Origin: Cyclobacteriaceae bacterium
Lineage (GTDB): Bacteria; Bacteroidota; Bacteroidia; Cytophagales; Cyclobacteriaceae
Length of the DNA: 64,000 nucleotides
Direction of reading: 5' to 3'
Assembly: GCA_019694875.1 (NCBI GenBank)
Contig: JAIBBC010000001.1
Coordinates: 1,178,001 to 1,242,000, forward strand
Shown here: piece by piece, positions 35,167-43,041 of the stretch
Position numbering within the stretch: the stretch's first letter is position 1
Layout: each line of letters begins with the position of its first letter
Notes under the pieces: generated by a model
What the model was told of the DNA's origin: nothing
The model's input: only the letters and a program-made list of their open reading frames with translations
Database searches by the model: none
Program-made: the position numbers and the translations under genes

Positions 35167-35504
35167 CCCTCGATCTGATACGCGAAATAGCCGGAAAACT
35201 TCCGCACGTAAAGGAAGACATCAAGTGGGGAAACGACTTGTGCTTTTGCATTGCCGAAAAGATGTTCTGCGTTACCGGACTGGATGATGGCTCGAAGGTT
35301 TCGTTGAAAGTGACAGACGAAGAATTTGACGAACTTATCGAACGTACCGGATTTACACCCGCACCTTACATGGCGCGTAACAAATGGGTGTTGATCGATT
35401 CATCTTCCAAAATCTCAAAAAAGGAACTGAGCCACTTCATTCAGCAATCCTATAACCTGATAAAAGCAAAGCTTCCCAAAAAGCTTAAGGAGAAGCTGGG
35501 TTAA
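35163..35504 (+). CDS. MmcQ/YjbR family protein
   Basis: A 113-residue protein of the CyaY-like-fold MmcQ/YjbR family. It shows HVKEDIKWGNDLCFCIAEKMFCV near the N-terminus, the SLKVTDEEFDELIERTGFTPAPYMARNKWV core and the final helix. Members are thought to bind DNA or metal, but their role is unclear. It is coupled to the upstream DUF3052-like gene and overlaps the convergent 35501-36001 gene by 4 bases. Confidence 0.9.
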   Translation: MTLDLIREIAGKLPHVKEDIKWGNDLCFCIAEKMFCVTGLDDGSKVSLKVTDEEFDELIERTGFTPAPYMARNKWVLIDSSSKISKKELSHFIQQSYNLIKAKLPKKLKEKLG

Positions 35505-36001
35505 CCTTCAAAATTTTTATACTCCTTCATCATATCCGTAAAATTCAAATGCTTACTGAAGGCGGTCAGGCAGAACGCAATTCGTTTTGTTTTTGTATGT
35601 GCCGATTTTGCGGTTTCAATCCATTTGCTGTAATATTTTTGGTGTGATCCCGGCAGCGACTTGAAGAATTTCATTGCCTCCACATCGTCTTTCAGGCAGG
35701 TCATCAAATCGGCTGAAAGAACAATTTTACTTTCGTCAAGCATTAACGATACCGTGATTTTGTCGCCCGCTTTTTTCCCGGTCGCCTTGCGGATGGCTCC
35801 GTTGACCGGCAGCATAAATCTTCCTTCCCGGATCGGCAGCAAGGAAGTTCTCTCAATTCGGTGTTTGTCGAGCGTGCCCTTTACGCGGAATGAAGTTCGT
35901 GTACCGGGCTTCAGCTTCTCAGCATGTTTCTTGTCGATGATGATATAGCTCCAGCCGCCTTTGTCAGGAGATTTTTCAATCCGGCAGGTTAACGTTACCA
36001 T
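35501..36001 (-). CDS. DUF1905 / YdeI-OmpD-associated domain protein
   Basis: 166 residues from the ATG at 36001 (an in-frame TTG at 36007 is less likely). An N-terminal DUF1905 beta-barrel-like domain (about 1-90, GGWSYIIIDKKHAEKL, then MLPVNGAIRKATGKKAGD) is followed by a C-terminal bacteriocin-protection/YdeI domain (about 100-165, FFKSLPGSHQKYYSKWIETAKSAHTKTKRI). The biochemical function is unknown. It is divergent from the marR gene. Confidence 0.9.
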   Translation of the reverse strand: MVTLTCRIEKSPDKGGWSYIIIDKKHAEKLKPGTRTSFRVKGTLDKHRIERTSLLPIREGRFMLPVNGAIRKATGKKAGDKITVSLMLDESKIVLSADLMTCLKDDVEAMKFFKSLPGSHQKYYSKWIETAKSAHTKTKRIAFCLTAFSKHLNFTDMMKEYKNFEG

Positions 36002-36034
36002 AATCAAAGATAATCATCCGGTTTGACCATAAAT

Positions 36035-36065
36035 ATTGTAGCTACAACTATTGTCGGTACTTTTA
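36035..36065 (+). promoter_or_regulatory. marR promoter with operator-like palindrome
   Basis: The block attgtagctacaactattgt (36035-36054) contains the palindrome ttgtagctacaa. A -33-like TTG at 36036-36038 is followed after 19 bases by tactttta, close to the -7 consensus. 17 of 20 bases match the block at 40647-40666 before the pirin operon, with the -7-like sequence at the same spacing. The overlap of palindrome and -33 fits repression by the MarR protein encoded just downstream. Confidence 0.65.
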
Positions 36066-36092
36066 CGTTATCGTAAAAACAGCCCGCACCAC

Positions 36093-36542
36093 ATGGCTCT
36101 TGAGGACGATATCCGCCAGGACAAATTTGAGAACGAACATCACAAAATGGCTGTGAACATTTTGTTCACGGGAAGCTGGCTGCACAACCTCAACGCTCTC
36201 CGGTTTAAGCCATTCGACATAACGCCCGAACAATACAATGTGCTCCGCATTCTGCGTGGCAGCCATCCGAAACCGTTAATGCTTGCGGAAATAACCACCC
36301 GCATGCTTGATAAAAGCAGTAACGCAACGCGCCTGGTGGAAAAACTTCGTCAGAAAGGTTTGGTAAAGCGCGAAATCTGCGAAACTAACCGCAGGCAGGT
36401 CGACATTATTATCACCGACAAAGGCTTGTCGCTGTTAACGAAGATTGATAAAACAACAGACGACTGGATGAAGACGATGAAAAATCTGAGTCGTCAGGAC
36501 GCACAGGAATTGAATCGTTTGCTGGATAAGCTTCGGGGGTGA
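36093..36542 (+). CDS. MarR family transcriptional regulator
   Basis: About 149 residues from the ATG at 36093 (MALEDDIRQDKF). The frame is open from 36051, but that would run through the promoter block. The winged-helix domain is clear: DITPEQYNVLRILRGSHPKPLMLAEITTRMLDKSSNATRLVEKLRQKGLVKREICETNRRQVDIIITDKGLSLL. MarR proteins bind palindromes as dimers and respond to phenolic or oxidative signals. It probably autoregulates and controls the pirin-OsmC operon at 40723-42959 (see shared operator). Confidence 0.93.
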   Translation: MALEDDIRQDKFENEHHKMAVNILFTGSWLHNLNALRFKPFDITPEQYNVLRILRGSHPKPLMLAEITTRMLDKSSNATRLVEKLRQKGLVKREICETNRRQVDIIITDKGLSLLTKIDKTTDDWMKTMKNLSRQDAQELNRLLDKLRG

Positions 36543-36563
36543 AGGTCATGTTCGCACGCCAAC

Positions 36564-36620
36564 GTCATTATTGAGCGAAGCGAATAATCTCCTTCGAGAT
36601 CTCGCTTCGCTCAGCATGAC
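36564..36620. repeat. palindromic interspersed repeat between convergent genes
   Basis: Arms gtcat...tgagcgaagcga (36564-36583) and tcgcttcgctca...atgac (36602-36620) form a long hairpin. Its right arm resembles the left half of the 5885-5953 element (both run cgcttcgctc then gc-atgac), so they are likely one repeat family. It sits between the convergent ends of marR and the amylase gene. Confidence 0.72.
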
Positions 36621-36629
36621 ATAGACAGG

Positions 36630-38942
36630 CTATTCCTTAATTACCTTCCGCGTATGCGACCTTCCGGCAATGGTTGCCCGAATGATGTACATGCCACTTG
36701 GATGAGGTGTTAAATCAAATTCTAACGTTTCATTGGTTCTTGCCTGTTGGCGGATAATGCTGGAGCCTGTGGCTGAAAAGAACTCAATGCTTACCGGTTG
36801 ATTCAACGGAGTACCAACGTTTACCTGTACTTTGTCTTTCACAGGGTTTGAAAAAATCTGAAACTCGGGTTCGCCAATTTGTTCTTCCAGGTTAATCAGT
36901 TCAGCCTGGCCAACCCGCACACCCGGATCGCTGAAGGCAACGTATTCGCTCTGCTTAACATACACGGCATATCCGCGTGACGGAGCAGAAAGATATACGC
37001 GACCGTCTGCCTGTACCGTTACAGTCTCAGAAGAATTAAATGCGTTCACAAGTGTTGTGCTTGCCCAGCTTGTCCAGCCCGATGGAGATGAGTCAACCCA
37101 AAGTCCTTTGGTAGACGAATCGTGGTTATTGATCACTACAATCGCTCCGCTCTTTGTGCCGTTGCCCGCTCTGCGCGCGATATAAACATTGTATGCATCT
37201 CCGGATGGATACGGATTACCCACTTCACTTAACACGGTAAGAGTTCCGCCCAAATATGTTTTACGAACATGGATAAGTTTTCGAATATCTGTGCCCAGTG
37301 TGCTTGCAGGTGTTACGGTTAATGAACTGTTATGTGCATCGGTCATAACATCACCGAAGTAGTGATTGTAAAACACGCAAGGTCTTCCTTCATGTGTGAG
37401 GATGTAGGCATAACCCATCTTCCAGTCTTTCGTGATCCACTTGTCGTGTTCTTTACCCGTGTCGTGATTGTCGAGCCAGGTAACAACAGAAGTGCCCGGA
37501 AGGGAGTTACCGGCATTGTTGCGAACCATACCCGAATGGTTTAGCCAGCGCATATCCCATGAGCTTCCATAACCGTTGCACATTCCGGTGAGTGTGGATT
37601 TCAATGGAAAGTCAAATCCGTCCACGTCCGCACCATACGAAGCAACATTGTTTACCCAGTTTTTGATGCGATAGTCTGCACCCCAGTATTCACCAACGAT
37701 GAACCGCTGACTGCCGCTTTTCAGCGGAAGGTTGTTAACCCATGCCGCCACGTAACTTTCCTGGAATCCGCGAACGAAATCAAGACGGAAGCCGTCAAAG
37801 CCGATCTGGTTACACAGCCATGTGCCCCAGTCTTTATAACGTGTTGCGACCGTTGTGCTGAAGGTGTTCAGATCGTTACCGAAGAATTTTGTGTTGGTGA
37901 TGATTTCATCAGATCCCGGATAACCGAGCCAGTCAGAATTATCAACCGGATGGAAGTCGCTGTACGTCCATGTATAATTAGGTTCACCCGTACCCGTGTG
38001 TGTGGGATAAGTGATTCCCGTGTTGGTGTGCGCTTCGAGCTGTGATGTTGTGGCGATGTTGGTTGAACCTTTCCAGATTGCCTTTGGATAATAACCATTG
38101 GTTTGATCAGCCCATTCCCACGACCATGATGGACTTGTAACTTCTCTTCGGGCGGTTAACCGGATGATTACATCGCGCGTGCCACTTACCGTTATTTTAT
38201 ATTCATCGAAATCATTTACCTCCACATGGCCCCGAACGGTATTGCCTGAAGCCGGAAATACGTTAAAATTTCCACTTCCGTTGTTGGGTTCACTCTCCCA
38301 GGAGTAGGTGTTGTTGAAGCCTGTGCTGTTGTAGTCGATCTGTAAATCATAACCCCGTTCTGCTTTTGCGGTGGAATACTGATTGTATCCGTGAATCTGG
38401 ATGTAGTAGTCGCCCGCGGTGGCATTTTTAATAACCCATTTAATTTCGTTTGTAGGGTAGGGCGAGTATTGAATTCCGCCCCGGTACGCTTGATCAAAAA
38501 CATATTGTTTGACAGCAGGGTTTGATTGATCTTCCGAATCGCCTGTGTACAAGTGATTCAAAACGATGTCTGCATATACGTCAATTCCATCGGTGTGAAG
38601 CTGGCTGATCATCTGCGTAAGCTCGGTGCGGGAACCGAAACGCGTTTCAGTCGAACCTTTCTGATTATAGTTTCCCAGATCGTACGGATCAAAAATGCCA
38701 TAGCCCATGTCGTAGATTCCGAAGTTTCCTTTTGACGGAGGCGGAACCCACAGTCCTTTAAATCCTGCATTCTTAAGAATGGTGGATTTGTTTTTCAGAT
38801 TGGTCCACCACGAGCCGTTCAGGTTCGCAGCATCCACAGGAACATCCCAATAAAAGCCCTGCATCATCACATCATTCTGTGCGAAAACAGGCGATGAAAG
38901 CCAGATTGTTAGCAATAGACAAACGAGTAAAAATTTCTTCAT
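36630..38942 (-). CDS. secreted GH13 alpha-amylase with type IX sorting domain
   Basis: A 770-residue exported enzyme (signal MKKFLLVCLLLTIWLSSPVFAQ) that should hydrolyse alpha-1,4 glucans outside the cell. GH13 motifs are DIVLNH (125-130), GFRLD with nucleophile Asp388, VGEYW with acid/base Glu418, and DNHD with Asp494. An insertion of about 170 residues (roughly 150-330) between the first two motifs has beta-sandwich-like, aromatic-rich sequence and may help bind substrate. The last ~75 residues (SNPVKDKVQVNV... RKVIKE) are a type A type IX secretion domain. Downstream of and co-oriented with a membrane AraC regulator. Confidence 0.94.
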   Translation of the reverse strand: MKKFLLVCLLLTIWLSSPVFAQNDVMMQGFYWDVPVDAANLNGSWWTNLKNKSTILKNAGFKGLWVPPPSKGNFGIYDMGYGIFDPYDLGNYNQKGSTETRFGSRTELTQMISQLHTDGIDVYADIVLNHLYTGDSEDQSNPAVKQYVFDQAYRGGIQYSPYPTNEIKWVIKNATAGDYYIQIHGYNQYSTAKAERGYDLQIDYNSTGFNNTYSWESEPNNGSGNFNVFPASGNTVRGHVEVNDFDEYKITVSGTRDVIIRLTARREVTSPSWSWEWADQTNGYYPKAIWKGSTNIATTSQLEAHTNTGITYPTHTGTGEPNYTWTYSDFHPVDNSDWLGYPGSDEIITNTKFFGNDLNTFSTTVATRYKDWGTWLCNQIGFDGFRLDFVRGFQESYVAAWVNNLPLKSGSQRFIVGEYWGADYRIKNWVNNVASYGADVDGFDFPLKSTLTGMCNGYGSSWDMRWLNHSGMVRNNAGNSLPGTSVVTWLDNHDTGKEHDKWITKDWKMGYAYILTHEGRPCVFYNHYFGDVMTDAHNSSLTVTPASTLGTDIRKLIHVRKTYLGGTLTVLSEVGNPYPSGDAYNVYIARRAGNGTKSGAIVVINNHDSSTKGLWVDSSPSGWTSWASTTLVNAFNSSETVTVQADGRVYLSAPSRGYAVYVKQSEYVAFSDPGVRVGQAELINLEEQIGEPEFQIFSNPVKDKVQVNVGTPLNQPVSIEFFSATGSSIIRQQARTNETLEFDLTPHPSGMYIIRATIAGRSHTRKVIKE

Positions 38943-39014
38943 AGTCAGTTTTGTTGTTTTGTGGGGTTGAAATTGACCAGAACAAAACCGGCAAACGTCC
39001 TATTTTCTTAAAAC

Positions 39015-39030
39015 CAGCCCAATTGGACTG
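39015..39030. promoter_or_regulatory. near-palindrome upstream of the amylase gene
   Basis: The sequence cagcccaattggactg (14 of 16 bases symmetric around AATT) is 73 bp upstream of the amylase start, in the 131-bp gap after the AraC-type gene. It could be a regulator site; AraC proteins usually bind direct rather than inverted repeats, so this is tentative. Confidence 0.4.
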
Positions 39031-39073
39031 ATAAAAAGGGAGCAGTTTAAAAATTCAGGACGTTCAGAAACTC

Positions 39074-40519
39074 CTATGCATGCGTTTTAAAGTATTCGCG
39101 GGGGTTCTGTCGGGTAAGTTTTTTGAATGCCAGGTTGAAAGTCGATTTGGAGTTAAACCCAACTTCCTGCGCAAGGGCCAAGAAGGTATAGTGCTTGTAT
39201 TGCTGATTGTTGGCCAGAGAAATGAATTCCTCAACCCGGTAGGTGTTTACGAAATCGCGAAAATTCTTGTGATAATGATCGTTGATCACGCGTGAAAGTA
39301 CGTGTGGCCGGGTGCCGAGCATCTCCGCCAGATGAGAAACAGAAAGATCGGGATGGCGATATGGTTTTTCGGCCTCCATAAGTTCGTTCAGCTTAATAAG
39401 CCATTCGAGATTATTTTCTGAGGAAGCAGGCGCGATCTTTTCTTCGCGGATGATTTCTGGGTAACGCCAGAAGAAATAGGCTTCCATGAAAATCAAAGCC
39501 GATAACGCAACACCTATCATTTGGAAATCCTCAAAAAAAGGGTGAACAAACCCATTCATAATCAGTAGGGCGTTAACCGGAATCAGCAATAGCGCTACAA
39601 ACGAGAACCAGAAGAAATAATAGCCGAATAGTGTTGATTCATCACTTTTTAATGCACGGTTCAGTTTGAGTTCCGGATTAATCCACAAGGCCTGCAAAAA
39701 CACAAGCAGGTTAAACAAAAAGCTTATGATGATAAAAAGCGTATTTCCCAGCGTTAAAGGCGGATGAATAATAACCGATAGAAAATCGAGAAACCGCAAA
39801 TTGAATATTCGAAGCAATACAACAAGTGTTGCTACTGCAGCAGGTGCAAAGTACCACCGGAAATTGTCAGGATTTTTTCTGTCGGAGAATGCATTAAGAA
39901 ATAATATCATCACGGGAGCCCAGCAGAAAGCCGCGATATGAAAAACGAAGACGAAATAGTTCTGCTGAATGGGATTAGCAATTTCGTGCAACACGGCCAG
40001 CAACAGCAAGGTGATAACCAGACCGTTGACAAGCATAAACGACCGAAATTTTTCTTTGTCGCGTTTTGGAATCCGCGAAACCAGGAAACACAATGCAATG
40101 CCCTGAAACGCGCACGCGAAAAAGTAAAAGATCAGGTAATTAATCTGCCGCGCACCGCCCAGGTCGAGCCAATTTTCAATTTGAACATGAACGGTATCGC
40201 CATTGCCGAAGGTGAACTGCCGGTTGGGAATCAGTTGATTCGTTTCATCTGTTTCAACTTTATTCCAGCTGCCGCGCGTAAACTTGTATTCAATTTTTCC
40301 GGTGCCGGCTGGAATAGTAACACTCAATTGACCGTTTAGCTGCTTGCCGACAATAAACCGCTTGTCGTTCGGGATCCAGTTGTTAAACGATCCGCATAAA
40401 AAAACGGTGTCGCTGTTGTGGGTTGCTCCGGGAAGATTTTCAACCACGAATGTCACCTGGGCCTGGGTAAAATGCGCCCCTAGAAAAAGCAGTCCCCAAA
40501 GTGTTCCTTTTTTAAGCAT
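39074..40519 (-). CDS. membrane AraC-type regulator with N-terminal CBM48/AMPK1-CBM-like domain
   Basis: A 481-residue protein. It has a signal-like N-terminus, then a glycogen/starch-binding-type beta domain at about 22-115 (VFLCGSFNNWIPNDKRF... GKIEYKFTRGSWNKVETD). About seven transmembrane helices follow from residue 126 to about 360, and a cytoplasmic AraC HTH domain fills about 380-481 (LSVSHLAEMLGTRPHVLSRVINDHYHKNFRDFVNTYRV). The layout predicts periplasmic glucan sensing coupled through the membrane to DNA binding. Its direct downstream neighbour is an alpha-amylase, its likely target. The ligand and target are inferred; the domains are visible. Confidence 0.85.
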   Translation of the reverse strand: MLKKGTLWGLLFLGAHFTQAQVTFVVENLPGATHNSDTVFLCGSFNNWIPNDKRFIVGKQLNGQLSVTIPAGTGKIEYKFTRGSWNKVETDETNQLIPNRQFTFGNGDTVHVQIENWLDLGGARQINYLIFYFFACAFQGIALCFLVSRIPKRDKEKFRSFMLVNGLVITLLLLAVLHEIANPIQQNYFVFVFHIAAFCWAPVMILFLNAFSDRKNPDNFRWYFAPAAVATLVVLLRIFNLRFLDFLSVIIHPPLTLGNTLFIIISFLFNLLVFLQALWINPELKLNRALKSDESTLFGYYFFWFSFVALLLIPVNALLIMNGFVHPFFEDFQMIGVALSALIFMEAYFFWRYPEIIREEKIAPASSENNLEWLIKLNELMEAEKPYRHPDLSVSHLAEMLGTRPHVLSRVINDHYHKNFRDFVNTYRVEEFISLANNQQYKHYTFLALAQEVGFNSKSTFNLAFKKLTRQNPREYFKTHA

Positions 40520-40646
40520 GGCGGATTGACCCTATTCAAAGATAGAAAGAAGCCCTCGTTGCTGGTCGGGCATTAGCGCCTCGTTATCGGTTGAAAACGC
40601 AGAAAAACATACATCTGGTGTTAAAAAAGCCATTTTCCTTCAAATA

Positions 40647-40677
40647 ATTGTATATACAACAATTGTTGCAACTTTAA
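40647..40677 (+). promoter_or_regulatory. pirin operon promoter with MarR-type operator-like palindrome
   Basis: attgtatatacaacaattgt (40647-40666) contains the palindrome ttgtatatacaa and aligns with the block at the marR promoter (36035-36054), 17 of 20 bases, followed by a similar -7-like sequence (aactttaa) at the same distance. It lies 57-76 bp upstream of the first pirin gene. Confidence 0.65.
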
Positions 40678-40722
40678 TTAGGCTGGATGCGTTAACCTGT
40701 TAAAAGAAATTAACTTACCATT

Positions 40723-41433
40723 ATGAAAACCATACTCCATAAAGCCGAAACCCGCGGTCATGCAAACCATGGCTGGCTCGATTCACATCATACCTTCAGT
40801 TTTGCAGGATATTACGATCCGTCACGCGTTAATTTCGGTGCGCTGCGCGTATTGAATGATGATGTTGTAAAAGGAGGCGCTGGTTTTGGCCGGCATCCGC
40901 ACGATAACATGGAGATCGTTTCCATTCCGTTGTCAGGCGCGCTGGAACATGGTGATAATGCAGGCGGCCATGGTGTTATCCGGGCAGGCGAAGTGCAGAT
41001 TATGAGCGCGGGTTCAGGCATTACCCACAGTGAGAAGAATGCATCCGCTACCGAAACCGTTAACTTTTTACAAGTATGGGTTTTTCCAAAAATGCGTGAC
41101 ATCCAGCCACGGTACGATCAGAAATTGTTTCCCGCTGAAGAACGTATCAACAAATTTCAAGTCGTGGTATCACCACAAAAGGATGGCAAGAGTCTTTGGA
41201 TTAACCAGGATGCATGGTTCGCGCTCGGCAAATTAAATGCAGGCAGCTCAACCGACTATGCATTCAACAGAAAAGAAAGCGGTGTTTATGCGTTTGTCAT
41301 TGAAGGCAGTGTAACCATCAATGGCGAGAAACTGAACAAACGTGACGGCATGGGCGTTTGGGATACCGACAAGCTTACTGTTGTTGCAGACAGCAACTCG
41401 GAAGTTTTATTGATGGAAGTTCCGATGAATTAA
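40723..41433 (+). CDS. pirin family protein (YhhW-like)
   Basis: A 236-residue bicupin. The N-terminal cupin carries the metal-binding set around HPHDNME (near residue 59) and THSEKN (about 103), preceded by LDSHHTFSFAGYYDP. YhhW-type pirins can oxidise quercetin in vitro, and their physiological role is often linked to stress responses. First gene of a pirin-pirin-OsmC-YjdI run on the plus strand, with an upstream MarR-type operator-like site. Confidence 0.93.
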   Translation: MKTILHKAETRGHANHGWLDSHHTFSFAGYYDPSRVNFGALRVLNDDVVKGGAGFGRHPHDNMEIVSIPLSGALEHGDNAGGHGVIRAGEVQIMSAGSGITHSEKNASATETVNFLQVWVFPKMRDIQPRYDQKLFPAEERINKFQVVVSPQKDGKSLWINQDAWFALGKLNAGSSTDYAFNRKESGVYAFVIEGSVTINGEKLNKRDGMGVWDTDKLTVVADSNSEVLLMEVPMN

Positions 41434-41494
41434 AAAACGAATGGTTCATGGTCAATGGTATCGACTATGAACTATTGATTAAAACACAATAGCT

Positions 41495-42340
41495 ATGAAA
41501 ACAAGAACCGTTTCTCATTTATTATATGCGGAAGTTGTGAGCATGGGCGGTATGCCGATCCGGCAGCCATTCCCGACAAACAATGTTCAGCAAATCGATC
41601 CCTTTTTGTTATTGCATCATCATAAAACAACGGCAGGCGAACCATTTGAAGGTGTGGGAGCACATCCGCACCGTGGCTTTTCTCCGGTGTCGTTCATTTT
41701 TGAAGGATCGCTTCGCCATCAGGACAGTCGTGGAAATGATAGTGTGATTTCAGCCGGAGGTATTCAATGGATGAATGCCGGCATGGGCATTATCCACAGC
41801 GAACGTCCGGTAAACACCGATGCCGATCTGGAATTGATACAATTGTGGATCAATACTCCTGCTGCGCACAAAATGGACCAGCCGGTTTACATTCCGGTAA
41901 AATCAGAAGAAGCAGGAATCTTTACCAGCGATGATAAACGAGTGAACGCAAAAGTATTTGCCGGGGAAGTTTTAGGCGTGAAGGGAAAAGTTAAGTCGCT
42001 CAGCCCGATTAATGCAGCAACGTTTGACATTGATGCGGGCGGAACTGTTTCAATTCCAATTCCGGCCGACCATAATGCATTCCTATATCTCCTCGATGGG
42101 GCGATTATCCTGGATGGTTACGGACTGGTGGACGGCAAGAATGCAGTTGTGTTTACGCGCGATGGAGACGGTATTGCATTTACCGCAAAAGAGAAAACAC
42201 GCATTCTATTTATGACGGGGAAACCACTGGAAGAAAAGGTCGTGTCATACGGACCATTTGTGATGAATACTCAAACCCAAATTATGGAGGCTATGCGCGA
42301 CTATCAAATGGGAAAAATGGGTGTGCTAATTGAATCTTAA
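41495..42340 (+). CDS. pirin family protein
   Basis: A 281-residue second pirin, with the two-cupin layout and metal-site motifs GAHPHRGFSPVSFIFEGSLRHQDS (about 55-75) and GIIHSERP (about 107). The C-terminal pirin domain includes HNAFLYLLDGAIILDG. It differs clearly from the preceding YhhW-like pirin, so this is an ancient paralogue pair rather than a recent copy. 61 bp after the first pirin and 9 bp before the OsmC gene. Confidence 0.93.
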   Translation: MKTRTVSHLLYAEVVSMGGMPIRQPFPTNNVQQIDPFLLLHHHKTTAGEPFEGVGAHPHRGFSPVSFIFEGSLRHQDSRGNDSVISAGGIQWMNAGMGIIHSERPVNTDADLELIQLWINTPAAHKMDQPVYIPVKSEEAGIFTSDDKRVNAKVFAGEVLGVKGKVKSLSPINAATFDIDAGGTVSIPIPADHNAFLYLLDGAIILDGYGLVDGKNAVVFTRDGDGIAFTAKEKTRILFMTGKPLEEKVVSYGPFVMNTQTQIMEAMRDYQMGKMGVLIES

Positions 42341-42349
42341 CCAACAAGT

Positions 42350-42736
42350 ATGGTAACCGCAGTTATTGGAACGGACAAGTATCGCACGGAAATTACAACC
42401 GGGAGCAAAACATTTGCAGCGGATGAACCCGGTGAGTTGGGTGGAGCAGACACTGCTCCCTCACCACCGGAATATCTCATGAGCGCATTAGCATCGTGTA
42501 CCGCTATTACACTTCGCATGTATGCCGACCGCAAGAAACTTAACGTAAGCAAAATCACCGTTCAGGTAACGCATTCCAAAGAAGAGTTCAAAAGTTTATT
42601 TACCGTTGAGGTTTCGTATGATGGCAAAATGGAAATGGATCAGGAAAAGCGTTTTCTGGATATTGCGAAGATGTGCCCGGTTCACAAAATATTGAACAGC
42701 CCGATACAGATTGAAACCAAATTAGCCATCTATTGA
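42350..42736 (+). CDS. OsmC family protein
   Basis: A 128-residue OsmC/Ohr-superfamily member. The PPEYLMSALASCTAITLRMYADRKKL segment carries the first peroxidatic-type Cys, and MCPVHKILNSPI holds the second near the C-terminus. OsmC/Ohr proteins reduce organic hydroperoxides with thiols. Part of the pirin operon, consistent with an electrophile or peroxide response. Confidence 0.93.
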   Translation: MVTAVIGTDKYRTEITTGSKTFAADEPGELGGADTAPSPPEYLMSALASCTAITLRMYADRKKLNVSKITVQVTHSKEEFKSLFTVEVSYDGKMEMDQEKRFLDIAKMCPVHKILNSPIQIETKLAIY

Positions 42737-42749
42737 TTAACTTTCCTTT

Positions 42750-42959
42750 GTGAAGGACATTACCAAAACATATTCCAACGGAGAAGTAACGATCGTCTGG
42801 CAGCCCGCGCGCTGCATTCATTCGGGTATTTGCTTCAGGGGATTGAGCGAAGTTTTTGATCCGCGCAAGCGCCCCTGGATTACGCCTGAAAATTCAACCT
42901 CCGAAAAAATCATCGCCCAGGTTAACAAATGCCCTTCCGGAGCCCTGAGTATTAAATAA
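42750..42959 (+). CDS. YjdI-like (4Fe-4S) mono-cluster protein
   Basis: 69 residues starting at GTG 42750. The Fer4_19/YjdI signature is visible: WQPARCIHSGICFRGLSEVF with two of the ligand cysteines and NKCPSGALSI with the third. A single cluster is predicted and the role is unknown. 13 bp after osmC; last gene of the pirin operon. Beyond it lies a 7-bp ccgcctg/caggcgg inverted repeat with a long loop (42965-43002), too loose to call a terminator. Confidence 0.85.
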   Translation: MKDITKTYSNGEVTIVWQPARCIHSGICFRGLSEVFDPRKRPWITPENSTSEKIIAQVNKCPSGALSIK

Positions 42960-43041
42960 GTACCGCCTGAAGGGGTATTTCTGACTTTTTAGGACAGGCG
43001 GAACGGGATTAACGTGTTTCAGTTTGTATTATTAATGAACC

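Noticed and set aside
42965-43002. Terminator between yjdI and the TonB-receptor gene
   Set aside because: The 7-bp arms are separated by a loop of more than 20 bases and no T-run follows, so it is not a convincing intrinsic terminator.
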